Positions 14,456 through 26,509 of a stretch of 64,000 bases of DNA are shown in pieces (positions within the stretch are counted from its first letter, which is position 1; the number at the start of each line of letters is the position of its first letter). This stretch comes from Orthonyx spaldingii (Eukaryota > Chordata > Aves > Passeriformes > Orthonychidae): positions 1,296,860 to 1,360,859 of the forward strand of contig VZTJ01004697.1 in assembly GCA_013397795.1 (NCBI GenBank), in the 5' to 3' direction. The position numbers and the translations under genes are program-made. The notes beneath the pieces are model-generated. The model searched no databases. It worked only from the letters and a program-made list of their open reading frames with translations, and was not told the origin of the DNA.

Positions 14456-16008
14456 GCATTGCCTCAACCTGTCTCAATCCAGAAGAACCAAATTACTGGA
14501 GAAGGGAAGGAGGGAGAGAAGGGAAGAAAACCAGGAGATTTATCAGGAGTATTTCTGGTCCGCCTGGGAGCAAACACTGCTTACATGGGTGTAAGTCCCT
14601 CATATTGCACTCCAATGAATTTGGAACAATGGAATGAAGTTTAGTATTCAAAATACTTCTGAGTTCAAGCAAGGCTGACACAGACCTTCTCGTAAAGCAA
14701 GAAAAATCCCCATATTGCTTAATGTTTTTTTATACAGGGGCCTGGAATGCTCAAGAGATTAAATAATTCACACACTCCTTTCCCCAGCGGTTCACATCTA
14801 GCCCAGATCACAAGTGTCAAGTACAATCACATGCACTCTTGATGGACTTTGAGAGGTAAGAGCATGGTCTGAGCGCAACTCCCAGGAGATAAATGCTTGT
14901 ATGGAATACGTCCCTGTGGATCAACTTGGCAGCAGTCCTAGCAAGACAGCAAGAGAAGCCAGTGCAGGAAATACTGCACAGAAGTGGTATCTTGGACCCC
15001 AGAGTACAGAGGTGAATAAACGAGGGAACATGCTTTTGTTTTCCCCTTGACAACTTCAACTTCCAAAGACACAGTGAAATCCTGCTCCAAATAAATCACT
15101 TTTATCCCCATGAAGAGGCAGGATGTGCTTACAGCAGCTCCACATTAGAAATGGCATAAAAGATGCCATTCTCATTGGCATCAAATATGCCAAGACAGCG
15201 AGCTGGTGTGTTTTTACACAAGGTACACAACTCTGCACACCTTGTGATTTGCTCAGGCTCTCAGACAAGGAGGACGGAGGGAAGCAACAGCACAAGCTGC
15301 TGCAGCTCCAGCACGGGAAGAGCAGCAGAGGCGGGTGCTGGCGGATGGCACGGAGAGCTGGGGTGCACCCACTCAACCTGCCCAGGGACTTGAGATGTTG
15401 CAACTTGCTGCAAGCAGAAAAGAGCAGCAAACCACGGCTTTCTCTGCAGTGTGGGCAAAGCACGGAGGGAGCAGAGCCTCTGGGGAGCCATGCTACACTG
15501 CAGTGCCTTCAGAGCTGCAATGGCATTTGCTGTGTGTGCCCCTGCTTATGTAGCTCCAGGCTTGGCTGGAGGGTGCAATCTGCTTCTTCACTCTATTTCC
15601 ACAGTCATTTTCACTTGGAGTGCCTGCTGCTTCCTTTCAAAAACTGCTGCATCCCTGAGGTACAAAGGGCAGAAAACTCTTCTAGCAAAACCCGGGAGTC
15701 AGCAATAGAGAGGGGAAAATAAATTATTAAGGACCACATTGGGGCAGGTTTTCTTTCTTTCTGTCTCCAGCAAAACTCAAATCACTTCTTCCTTCACCCA
15801 CCACGGCTATGGTAATAACACACAACTATTCATTATCCTCATCTTAACTAAAAAAGCCTCTTTCAATTTAGCACTTAATATAATTACGGTAAATTAAATA
15901 GTGTCTAGAAAAAATCTTACTTTTTCAGAGCTATTATCTTACCTCTATGAAACTCTATCAGTTAAAAGCGAAGCTAGCTATTAAACAATAAGGATTTGCA
16001 GCTATTCA
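14456..16008. other. non-coding DNA holding a long chance reading frame
   Basis: Contains a purine-rich tract (about 14496-14535) and a moderately GC-rich segment at 15250-15560. The plus-strand frame at 15123-15722 stays open for 199 codons, but minus-strand frames overlap it over much of its length and no domain is visible, so I treat it as chance. A spliced non-coding transcript cannot be excluded. Confidence 0.45.
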
Positions 16009-16860
16009 GTGAGCAGAAAAGTGAGATGTTCAGCAGAAAATTGTTCAAATTCTATTTCTAAATTCAATATCACATCTCCAAGGGAGAACAGAAGAATCTC
16101 ATTAATGGTATCGCAGTGTCCCTCTCGCATTGCAAAGATAGTACTTGAGAAGCAATTCTCTGTTCACTTTCCTTCGCCTCAACAGTTTCCTTTTTCAATA
16201 TGTGGGGGGAAAAATCTGCATTTTATAAAATCATATGGTAAATTATTGCCTTTGTGTGCTTTCAGCAAAAGCTCTCTCTGGCTAGTGATGCATCATTAAT
16301 CTGATTTCTCCAAGAAACATAGAGGATAAAAAGCACTTGGCTGCCATGAAGTCAATAGAAAAACACACAGACTTCGAGAGGGTCATGATAAACAAAAAAT
16401 AAAAGCCATAAATTTCCACGCTGCCACTCTGAAAAAAAAAACAACAAAGCATCCATAGCAGGTACTCAAGAGAGGCTTTTGGTAAATGGTTGTTCTGTGT
16501 TCTCCTAAATAAATCAAATACTGGCATGGTAATGCATGGTGTGATATTAGAAGCATTATTTTTAACACAACATAAGCATGTCAGCCATGAGGAATTAAAT
16601 ATTAAGTAGGAAATATCTTTAATATATTGTTTTTCAACAATTGGGAGATCATTAGTAATAATTAGCAGCCGGCACTAGACTGTGCATCTTGTGGATAACA
16701 GCAAGTCTTATGTTAACACAATGATGTCAGCTGACAACAGCTTTATGGCAGAGAACAGCATATTGTGCATTTCTGGGAAAAGGGATCTTTAGTGCTGTGG
16801 GGATTATTATGGTTAAAATGCTTCTGAGTCACGGTCTGTTGTTGCTCAGTGTTTCTCACT
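16009..16860. other. candidate conserved non-coding element cluster
   Basis: About 850 bp of non-repetitive, AT-rich but complex sequence with many ATTA/TAAT words (for example TAGTAATAATTAGCAG near 16654) and octamer-like ATGCAT words near 16285 and 16530. Open frames are short (about 96 codons or fewer). The texture resembles strongly conserved vertebrate enhancers, but this is inference. An alignment of chicken, turtle and alligator genomes would decide. Confidence 0.3.
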
Positions 16861-16866
16861 TGGTCC

Positions 16867-16884
16867 CCTACCTACCTACCTACC
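16867..16884. repeat. (CCTA)n microsatellite, about 4.5 units
   Basis: A short tetranucleotide array of CCTA units is directly visible, flanked by pyrimidine-rich sequence. Confidence 0.85.
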
Positions 16885-17433
16885 TTTTATTTTCTCACAG
16901 GGATGTACCTGTTCAAAGAGAATAAAACTGGCACTGTTGCACCCACTGTCTTAGCACACTTAGACAAGTTATTCAGTATCTTGCTTACATAATGAGATTA
17001 TTTTTATTTATATTACAGAACAGCCCAGCAGAATCCAAGACAAGACTGCACTAAATATTGTGTGAATTTACAATAAGAGACTTTGACACCAAAGAACACA
17101 TAATCCAGGCAGAGAGAGGATGAAAAAGGCATGGAAAGGTGATACTGACACACCCTGGCCATGTGCCTTCTCAGGGTACTCAGAAATGAGAGACCCTACA
17201 CTAGACTTAGATATACTCATGGCTAGGGGATCCTCCCAGCTTCTCAGCACACCTCACCCTCTTGGAAAAGAGAGCTTTCAGCACCTACACTGAGGGATTC
17301 CACAAGCCAGAACTTGAACATGAGCTTGGGAAAAACTAGGGTAGATGCCTGACAGTCTAGGCTTGGTTTACACAGCCTCCAGCCTTGTTCACAAGTGAAG
17401 CTCCCCAAGTCTATTGCAATGAATAGGTGTATG
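16885..17433. other. non-coding DNA, no gene recognised
   Basis: Ordinary AT-leaning sequence between two simple-repeat tracts. Nothing recognised. Confidence 0.5.
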
Positions 17434-17493
17434 AATAAACGAGTGCAGGTATTAATAAATGAGTGCAGGCATTAATAAATGAATGCAGGTGTT
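17434..17493. repeat. three-copy tandem repeat, 20-bp unit
   Basis: Three consecutive 20-bp units (17434-17453, 17454-17473, 17474-17493) share the pattern AATAAAYGARTGCAGGYRTT and differ at only a few positions. It is a small minisatellite and may vary in copy number between individuals. Confidence 0.92.
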
Positions 17494-17572
17494 CCAAGGT
17501 GCCTCCCGTGATCTGGAGTCCAGAGAGAAATTCAGGCAGTAACAGCAGTTTGATTACAGGCAACAAAGCCTG

Positions 17573-17663
17573 TGGTTCATCAGGGTGGTTCATCAGTCAA
17601 AAAAACCCAAAACAACCAAACCAAACGTAAAAAAACCCACAACCCCAAAAAACCCCAATAACC
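17573..17663. repeat. 13-bp direct repeat followed by A/C-rich low-complexity tract
   Basis: The 11-bp word TGGTTCATCAG occurs at 17573-17583 and again at 17586-17596. From 17598 to 17663 the plus strand is almost only A and C, with blocks of three to four C separated by A runs. The minus strand is therefore G/T-rich with several short G runs, telomere-like in texture and a possible weak quadruplex former. Confidence 0.75.
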
Positions 17664-18648
17664 GAGAAATTGGGCCTCATTTGCATCCACTGAACCTGAA
17701 TTGAAACAAAACAGAAAAATCTTATACATGATTATATACATTTTTATCAAATTACATTTCCTCTTCAATGAGAAAGGTTACAAAGGCAGAGCAAGACAAG
17801 GAGGCTGGACCAAATGACAGATGTTAAAATGGAAAGAAGAAAATCTACTATGAACAAAACTGAAAAATACAAAGACTGTGTATTTCATATCTAACACACC
17901 TGTGTCCTGCTCTAGATTGGCAATAACAAAGCTCTATGGAAGACAGTTTAAATTACTGCCTTGCCCACTAGTGCTGTAATTTGTATGGTGCATTCAGTGC
18001 TCACTGAAAGCCTTCACAGTCCAAGTAAGGATTTACAAATTTACAAAAAAATTGCTTAGACCTGAACTGTCTTTTGACCCAGATATGAAAGAAAAGGTCA
18101 TGAAATGACCTGCAAATCCAGATTACTTTCCTTAGTAAGGTAAGAGAAAAAAAATAATTCACTGCATCAGCAACTGTCAGGCTTGCAGCAGTGCGTGAGG
18201 TTATTTTTCAAGGCAACACAGCAAGAAAAGACAGAAAGATTCATCTTGTAAAATGGAAATCTCATTTATTTGCATCCATGCCAGGAGCTTGCCAGACTAA
18301 CCACCCTGACAGGGCATTAACTCCAATGGCAATTTCACATTCACATTTCAGGGATTTTACAGATGAGCCAGCAACACCTACCCAAATGAAGTGTTTGATA
18401 TGTCATGAATGTTTGATAAAGTCTATAAAAGCCTTGGTCACTCTTACTACTACATAAAAGTGATTCGCTCCTGATGCTGAAGTCATACCAAAAAGAGAAA
18501 GTGCAAAAATATCAAAACAACAACAAAAAAGAAGTTTAAATTGTTCTTTTCATTCTGCCAAGATTACTCACAATAAGCAACAGTTACCCACACCATGCAA
18601 CGGAGTAGAATTCCCTTCCTCTCCTCACTGGAGCATGGCAATTTATTG
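17664..18648. other. non-coding DNA, no gene recognised
   Basis: AT-rich sequence with several A-rich runs near 18145 and 18510. No exon or repeat family recognised. Confidence 0.5.
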
Positions 18649-18733
18649 ATTTGCTCTTTTCTCAGATTAAAATGACAGGGAATTCTCTCCTCACGGCAAT
18701 TGTGCATCATTTTAATCTGAGAAAAGAGCAAAT
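18649..18733. repeat. 27-bp perfect inverted repeat, 31-nt loop
   Basis: The left arm (18649-18675) and right arm (18707-18733) are exact reverse complements over 27 bases and are separated by 31 bases. Inside the loop, AATT near 18681 and AATT near 18699 can extend the stem after a small internal loop. Outside the arms, weaker complementarity (an ATGCTC-like word on the left and an ATGCT word on the right) suggests a larger, partly decayed hairpin. Each arm contains a TTTAATCTGA core, which includes a K50-homeodomain-type TAATCT word. It could be a fold-back duplication by template switching, a small foldback transposon relic, or a transcribed hairpin. The sequence alone does not decide. Confidence 0.93.
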
Positions 18734-21700
18734 AAATTCAACAATGCAATGCTAGGCTTTGCACTCTTAACTGGCATCAAACAACACAGGTAACAAAAGC
18801 CAAGCTGTCTCTGCAGCACTGAAGGTAGGAAGGAACAATAACACTACAACAGTCCTCTGGAACAAAATGCATTAGCATGACAATTAAAGTGCCTTTTAGA
18901 GCAATCTCATGGTTTTGTCGAGAGAAAACTGAAGGAGAGCTAGCAGGACACTGCTTTTGTGCCTGAAGTGCTGGGACACAGAAGGACCAAGTTCACATTT
19001 AAGCTTTCCTCTCAACACAGAATGAGACATTTCATCCCTCGATGCCTCTCTGCCACATCCGATAGATAAGCAGCAAGTCTGCTTTTATCTTGGCCTCTGC
19101 TGATCGATTTAGACAGCACACCCTTCAGGACTCTACTACAGTAGCATTCCAGTTTGGGAATACACACAACATAGCTATTACATTATTCCTTGGGGGTACA
19201 ATTTCACATTGATTGATTCACTGACAGATTAGATAGGATGAAGCAGGCAGGCTCCATGTTGAGTTTTTCCCCCCTACAAGGAGAGCTGCACATGTCCCAG
19301 TTTATTAAGGATGTGCATATTTCTCTTTTGCCTGGTTACTTTTTCACTGATGCTATAATCATGAAAATGGTAACTGGGTTGCCAAAACACTCAAACTCAT
19401 ACAGCCCTGCAGTCAATTCCCAGTAAGTTGAAGCTTGGCATGGAGTTTAAAAAAACACATAGAAAAACTACTATCAAGAAGACTGCCAGCACAGTAAAGT
19501 TATTGATATTGGAACGGAGCACAGACCTCAGTGACATATTGCAAAAGGAAAGCCCAGGTATACAGCTGGCTGTTTATTAAACAAAGAGGATAACAGAGCC
19601 TTTTCAATTCAGGGTTTGATTTATACACCTATAAATCCTTCAATCTGAAAGGAGCATAAAGGAAAAAACGGCACAATTTCAACTGTAGCTCTACAAACAC
19701 TACAGAAAACTGAGACTAAAGAACAAGGGATATGCACATGGTTTTTATGCAGCTTGAAAGAAATTAAAAAACACCACCACACAAGCAGCTGGACTATTCT
19801 AAACTGAAAAAAAAATAAATCCCCCTTTCACTTCACTCTCCTTCTGTGATGGGCAGAAACCATTTACAAGTAACTTACTAGCCTGCTGTTAACTGCTTCC
19901 CATTTTGTAGAATATTCCCCTTTAGTCCCTTGATCTTTTTGTATTACACAGATGCATACACAGTACCTAGAGCCTGATGCAAGCACAACACTCCCACGCC
20001 TTGGGCACAGAAAGAGTATTCCAATAATTAAGAAATGTGGAAACCTGGGCAGGCTGTACACTGCTCCTTAGTCCTCCACAGAGGCTCAGCAGCTACTTAT
20101 CAAAAGGGTGTTTTTCAGGATGGTTGTCTCCTTCTTCCTTCATTGCACGACCAGAAAGAGCCACAGTGGAGAGGAGGAGCTGGAATGAAGGCAGAACCTG
20201 TGATTTAGACACAGCCCTGTACAATTAAAAGCACCACAACCACACAGCTCCAAAATGAGGGCTGAGCAGCACCTGGGAGGAGTTTGCTCAGTCTCAAGAT
20301 GCCTGGTGCTCTAGAGCACAGCATAAACACCAGCAGTGACAGTCAGGAGCCTGTATGAAGAGTGAGCAATCCCAGACCCACACTGAGATGCTGGCAGAGC
20401 AGGTCACTGTCATTCCTGTCCCAACCCGGTGTGTTTGGCATTTGGATTGTTCCATTCCCCGAGCTGCTTCTTGTGTTTCCTTTACCTTAGTAACCACAGC
20501 AGGCATGCACAAACACCTACAATGTGCTGCCAGAGCCATCTCATGTTGAGGAGTGGAGGCGTGAGGAGTAGCATTTCTGGCTGAGAAAACACTGTGCTAT
20601 TAATGCTCCAAAGGCAGGGAGGTCAGGAGAAAAAAACAATAATGCAGCTTTTCTCCCAAATAAAACAGGAGATCAAATAGCACAAATCTGTGCAGTTGCA
20701 GGGGGAGGTCTGTGCTCTGCAGCTCAGAAGCAGCAGGGCCCTGCTGACACACTTCAGGGCAGTTTCATTTTTACCTCTTCAGCCCCAGATCCAGCACTAA
20801 AAGACCTTCAGCACTGGCAACACTGACAATCTCACAATTGCCTCCAGCAGATAACAGTTCACTTGGACATGAAGTGAGTCTAACCCAATTCAGATTAGCT
20901 TAACTAAAATTTTTATGATCTATGAACATAAGAATTATTAGTCTCAGTTCTGCTCTGAACACAGCACACTGATTTCAAACACTCAGCATTACAGATTATA
21001 GGAATGGCCTTTCCCTAGAGGTATCCTGGATTCCAAACCACAGCACTGTATCAGACACTGAGCCATTTTCCTCCTGCTGTAGCCAAGAAAGCACCTTGCT
21101 AAATATCTAACCCAGCAATGGAAACTGAACCACCTGTACTGTACAAGCCTCCCTCCCACTCACCTGATGAATCAGTGTTGCAACAAAGCACATGAAAATT
21201 AAATTAAGCACCATGAAAAGATTAGAGCAGTAAATCCGCCTTTCAGTTACTTTCATGCATCAGCATGATTAAATCATTCCTTAGGTTCACATTGTCCACT
21301 TCAAACCAAAACAGGCGGTGGGCAGGACGATGGGCTGCATTTTCTCCCTTGAATTGGAGATCTGCTGTCTGTCCATCAATAGAGCCACAGAGTAACCCCT
21401 GGAGCTGAATCCGACTCTGTTGCTGCCCCCACGCCCTTTCAGCCCAGCTCAGCTGTCCCCCTCCTTGCCCAGCCGGCGTGGGGATACTCCCAGGGCCACC
21501 TCCCATCCCACTAGGAGCTGCCCAGAATGCCTACCCATCCTCCTTTTTGGGCAGGAGAACTTACCACACACAGAGCCTGGCTTGAGGCGTCTGTCTCTCC
21601 CTCCCCACTCACACCTCTTTGGAAACTTGCTGCCAAGGAGGAAAGGTGGCAGCTGGGGACACATCCAATGCAGCGGCTGTTCTCGGCTGTACAGACATTG

Positions 21701-22199
21701 CTGAGTACTGTTGTTATCTCGTGCATCAGTGCAAAGAGGGGGAAGGAATATTTTGACAACAAAGATACAGCTGGATGAAGTGAGGAGGTAACTACGCAGT
21801 TTAAAGAACTTCCCCCCTCACTTATGTTAAACAATTGTTTCACACTACACTTTAGGTTTGCACAGCACTTGAAAAATATGGTTTCTGATCCAGCCGACAG
21901 TTGCATGTATTTATAGGTTTATTTCTATAGGAATGCTGCCTTGCTTCACTTAGTGCAAGCTAAAGGCATTTTCAAACTCAGGTTTCCAAAATCTGGCTTT
22001 TAGAAAGCGATGCTTATGGTCTCCACTACGGTATCCTTACAAGCACCTATAGGAGAGGTAATTACTATTGTCAATTACATGTAGCCAGTTAGTAACAGTG
22101 CAGTCTCCTTACTAGTTCCTCACCATGCTGGAAGAAATAAATTCAAAATGCGTTCCACCTACCAGATATGCCCACATGTCTAAAGAAATCAGGTCTCCT
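18734..22199. other. non-coding DNA upstream of a CpG island
   Basis: No coding exon is recognised. GC content rises gradually from about 21400 toward the CpG island. Frames at 21400-21900 run on both strands with no recognisable domain and are treated as chance. A patch near 18865-18930 has complex AT-rich texture (ATTAGCATGACAATTAA) and may be constrained. Confidence 0.45.
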
Positions 22200-23560
22200 G
22201 GACTGCACGCCATCCCACACGCCACACCGGCCGCTCGCTGGCCCCCCAGCCCTGCCATGCCGAGATGTCGGGGGGCATGGGGGTCACCCCACAGCTCCCA
22301 TCGCCAAACCCCAAAGGGCACACGTAGAAACGGCGAGGCACAACCTGGGCACAAAGCACGGGCAGAGGCGGCAGCGTTACCCTCCCAGAGCTGCCAGCGC
22401 TCAGACCTCAATGAAATCACGCCGCTCGCAGGACGACTCTGGGGTACCACGTTATACTCAAAAATAGGCAGCCTGGCAGCGCGGGGGCCAAGAACAGCTG
22501 GCATGGGGGGTGGGGGGAACGGATTTATTGGGATAACTTAGCGCGAGGGTGNNNNNNNNNNNNNNNNNNNNNNNNNNNNNNNNNNNNNNNNNNNNNNNNN
22601 NNNNNNNNNNNNNNNNNNNNNNNNNNNNNNNNNNNNNNNNNNNNNNNNNNNNNNNNNNNNNNNNNNNNNNNNNNNNNNNNNNNNNNNNNNNNNNNNNNNN
22701 NNNNNNNNNNNNNNNNNNNNNNNNNNNNNNNNNNNNNNNNNNNNNNNNNNNNNNNNNNNNNNNNNNNNNNNNNNNNNNNNNNNNNNNNNNNNNNNNNNNN
22801 NNNNNNNNNNNNNNNNNNNNNNNNNNNNNNNNNNNNNNNNNNNNNNNNNNNNNNNNNNNNNNNNNNNNNNNNNNNNNNNNNNNNNNNNNNNNNNNNNNNN
22901 NNNNNNNNNNNNNNNNNNNNNNNNNNNNNNNNNNNNNNNNNNNNNNNNNAAGGAAAGGAAACGTGCAAAATCCGGGAGGGATCGGCGCGGCGCGGAGCGG
23001 GCGCGGGGCTCGGCTCCCCGCGGGAGCGCCTCGGCCTCTCCCGGCCGGAGCTGGGCTCCCTTCGGTTTGTTGTTCCCCTCCGCACTCCCCGCAGTTCGTT
23101 TCTTTCTTCTGCTCGGCACAGGGAGAGCCTGAAGCCAAGGCAGAGTAAATAAAGCAAAACCACCAACCCCTTAAATGAGAATCAGGCAGACCCCCCGGCC
23201 AGCAAGCAGCAAGCCATCCCTGGGGTTCACTGACGCCACGCGCAAGGTAATGGAGAAGAGCCAACCTGGAGGAATCACCACGCTGAAGCCCTACAGCTAC
23301 AGGAGCACTTTGTCTCAGCATCCAGCCCCACGCCTCCGCCGACGCCGTGGCTCAAAGGCGCCCATGCAATATTGCAGCCGTGACACGCAGCTGGGCGCGC
23401 TCCCAGCTTCGCCTGTGCATCCAGAGCGAAAAATCAATCCCATGGCAAGCACGGACCCCTAAGCTCCTCCAGACGAGGAGGACAGTCCAATCATCGCATC
23501 CCTGGCCGCAGACTGCCTGCCCTTCGGGGGAGGCATGACTTTACAGGCAGCGCAGTATCT
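22200..23560. promoter_or_regulatory. CpG island, probable promoter, interrupted by assembly gap
   Basis: GC-rich and CpG-dense sequence stands out sharply from its AT-rich surroundings. I count 21 CpG dinucleotides between about 22960 and 23100 alone, just after the gap. In birds such islands normally mark a promoter and first exon. The middle is lost in 398 N, so the start site and any first coding exon may be missing. No TATA box, open frame or splice pattern fixes the direction. G runs near 22505-22517 may have contributed to the sequencing failure. Orientation and the identity of the gene are unknown. Confidence 0.7.
22552..22949. other. assembly gap (398 N)
   Basis: A run of 398 unknown bases lies in the densest part of the CpG island. 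Open frames drawn across it on either strand are meaningless. GC-rich gaps of this kind are common in bird assemblies, and the true length may differ from the N count. Confidence 0.99.
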
Positions 23561-26509
23561 GGTAAAGCATCACGGCAGAAAATGACCCAGCCACAGGCAT
23601 TGAACTGCTGCTTCCTCTCGCCTCCCCTCTGCGGGTCCCACGGTTCAGCGCTGGACCAAGAACAGGAAGCCAAACAGGACTTCACACCTCCTTCATCCCC
23701 ACGGCAAAAGGGGTAGCAGAGTTAAAAGGCACCCAAACTTTCTGAAACCAAAATCACATGAGGGGATAGTGTGACCAGCATGAGCCTGACTTGCATCACT
23801 AAAGTCTGAATCACCCATGTACAGCTGAAGCTTTGGACCAAAATACAGCATGAAGCTCAGACTCATGCTTCTCAAACCAGAAGCATTAAATCATGTGCCT
23901 AAAGTGCTCTGCTACCCCACCCTTCACAGAAAAAGCCAGATGCTTTTCCTCTTCAGTGTGTGCAGCCTCTGAACCAAGACAAAGACCACTGGCTCTGACG
24001 TTCCTCATACTACCCAAGAAGCCAGCTTCCAGCACTAAAAAGCAACAACTCATTACTTGAAAAAGTCTCTCAGATCTTAATGAAAAATCCTGAATTCATC
24101 CAAAGCTCCTAGCTCAACTTGGACCAGGGCACAATTTCTCTCACTTAGTGTCTCCAGCCAACTCCAGCCCGTGCACAGACTACAAGGCTTCACCCTGCAT
24201 CACTGATATCCGTGTGCCTAATGCCAATAGAGGTAGCTGATTGTCTCCTAATGAGCTTGGTGGGACATAGAGCAGAATGCACTGTACCTAGCTAGAGTAG
24301 AGCATGGTGCTGGAAGGAGAAGTAACCATTCATTTTTGCTCTTTCCTAGAAGTTCTAGTACAAAGCACAACTATAAACAGATCATAAACTAAACTATGAA
24401 CAGCTCACACAGCCAAAGGTGTCCCTGCCATCCAAGAGTCACCACAACCCTTCTCCACCCAGTAAATAAGCCCCTGAATCCCTTGCGTAGGGCAGGTGAT
24501 TTTAAGTTCGCCTGTATTTGTTGTGATTTCTGCCATCATCTGCAAGGTGTGGAAAGCTGTCATGATTCCAGCTGCCTTCAAGTTGGTCAGGATCTTGACT
24601 TAATCCTCACCAAAATTTTACCCTGAGGGCAAGCCTGTACTGTGCAACGGGGCAGGGCACTGCATGGAGATGCCAAGGCCTCTCATCACCCTGGCTCAGG
24701 GCACTGCCAGGTTGAGCCACCCTCTTAGGGAGCAAAGTAGCTCACCCTGCCTCATACTGCCTTCTCACTCTCCCTGCTGCCTCCTGTCCTGTCTGTTCCA
24801 GGCCACACTGGGGTCCTTTCTGTGTCCTCTAGTCCCTTTACCCTTCTGCTTTTGGAGCCGGAACACTCAAATGCAGCCAGGTTTGCCAGCACCTTGTCTG
24901 GTACAAATGGCTTTTTAACTAAACATGGACATGACATTGGTCTGGCAGACTGTATCCAGACTGGCTTTGTCCCACCACGGCTTCTCAGCAACTTTGGTAC
25001 AGAGATCTACAGTTTTTAGCATCCTGCATGAATCTCAGTGGGACTTAGAGTTCACTTCCCAGGGATTTCTGCTTTAAACATTTTAAAAAACCCTTCTAAA
25101 ATTGTTTTGGCTAAAGATTTCTGCTGAATTACTTTCTTATCAGGCAATCCTTCCATGATTACTAGTGTTTCATCTGTTCACTGCCACATTGCCACATACC
25201 ACTCATTTGATAAAAAACTGAGGATCCAAAACCATTTCTGTCAAAATGGTTAGAGATCCTGATAAAGAATAATACATTATGTTTTCCTATGTGCTCTAGG
25301 ACAGTCCATGTGGCATTAGTGATGTGGATACACAGAGCAAAACACTTGTCGGTTAAATTGTCAATATTTTGTCAGTAAACTGGACCATCAGAGAAAATGT
25401 ACCTCAGACTGATGTTTTGCATCATGCAGCCATGGCATTTCTTATGGTCCAGGGAGCCCTGAACTTGAATTTGCTGTGTCTTCAGACCCTGCACCAGATG
25501 TGTCCTCTGAATCTGGGTTACAGCAATCCATCACTTCCCCGTCTCTCTGTCAAAGCTGGGACCTGGACCTGTTCTCCCCTTTATAAGAGTATATAAATGT
25601 GGGGAGTAAACAATGCAAACACTAATATTTTTAAAGACCATTTTCCACAGCCCTCTAGTGTCTATTCTGTTAACAGCCATTCAGAAGACACATCTGCTGG
25701 TTACATGCTGTGTGCAGTTCATGCAAATACACCTGACGTGCACATAAAACCCTAAGTGGGTAGATGTGGAGTACAGAGCTCATAACCCAGCCCCACACTT
25801 GGGGTGAGCTTTGCTGTGTCCTAACACCACCTGAGCTCCCTATCTTAAAGCTAATTCATCAGTGTGTTCCCAGATATGACAGATCCCTTTGACAAAAGCT
25901 CTGTGATGGATGTACCTTGCAGTTAGGGCTGAGGACCCTTCTGGCTTCAGCTTCCCTTTGCAAGAAATCAGCATTTCTTTTAGGGGGTCTGCAGCTGTGA
26001 TATTTCCTTTGGGCATTTGCCAGTGTTTGCAACACTTAACTTTCTCACCACAGCAACACAACTCTGTCCTAAAAGGGCTTGTAAACTGGTGTGAACTCTA
26101 TCATAAACAAGAGCAACAAAAGCAGCAAAGCACAATAAGCTTTAATTCTAGTGCTGGGAGGGTGAAGTCAGTGTTTCAGCTGTTGTTATTCCAGTCCTTA
26201 CAACCCAATAATCTAACTAAAAGACTTTAATAGTCAAAACACTGAAAAGCAGTATCTCCTGTCTTTTTATGATAACCCTTGGAGACGTGCAACAACACAG
26301 TGTCAGTGTTGTCTAAAAATTGTGGGAAAGGCAGACAGGGAGGTGAGCTGCAACAAGACAAATCACTCAGTTCTCTCAGGTCAGCAGCATGCCCAGGAAA
26401 TTGTTGCAGTTCTTTCCCCTGCGTCTTCCTTTTCAAATCCTCCACCTTTCACAACTGCTGAACGAGCTCTTGTTTCCCCCAACAGAGATCAGACCCCACC
26501 TCTGTGAAC
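23561..26509. other. non-coding DNA, no gene recognised
   Basis: Ordinary sequence downstream of the CpG island. Frames are short and overlap on both strands. No exon with matching splice phase is recognised. A GCCCTCTAGTG word near 25651 resembles part of a CTCF core, but one word is weak evidence. Confidence 0.45.

Noticed and set aside
15123..15722. 199-codon open frame on the plus strand, the longest N-free ATG frame outside the right-hand CpG island
   Set aside because: No domain or family pattern. Minus-strand frames are also open across much of it, and the composition is locally GC-rich, which lengthens chance frames.
22525..23166. Minus-strand frame with a signal-peptide-like leucine-rich start at the CpG island
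   Set aside because: It begins at TTG, not ATG, and quickly becomes low-complexity Arg/Pro-rich before entering the gap. It is more likely untranslated CpG-island sequence.
22458..23321. Frames of up to 287 codons across the assembly gap
   Set aside because: Most of the length is unknown bases, so the frames are artefacts of reading N as open.
25640..25670. CTCF-like word GCCCTCTAGTG
   Set aside because: Only a partial core match; single words of this length are expected by chance.
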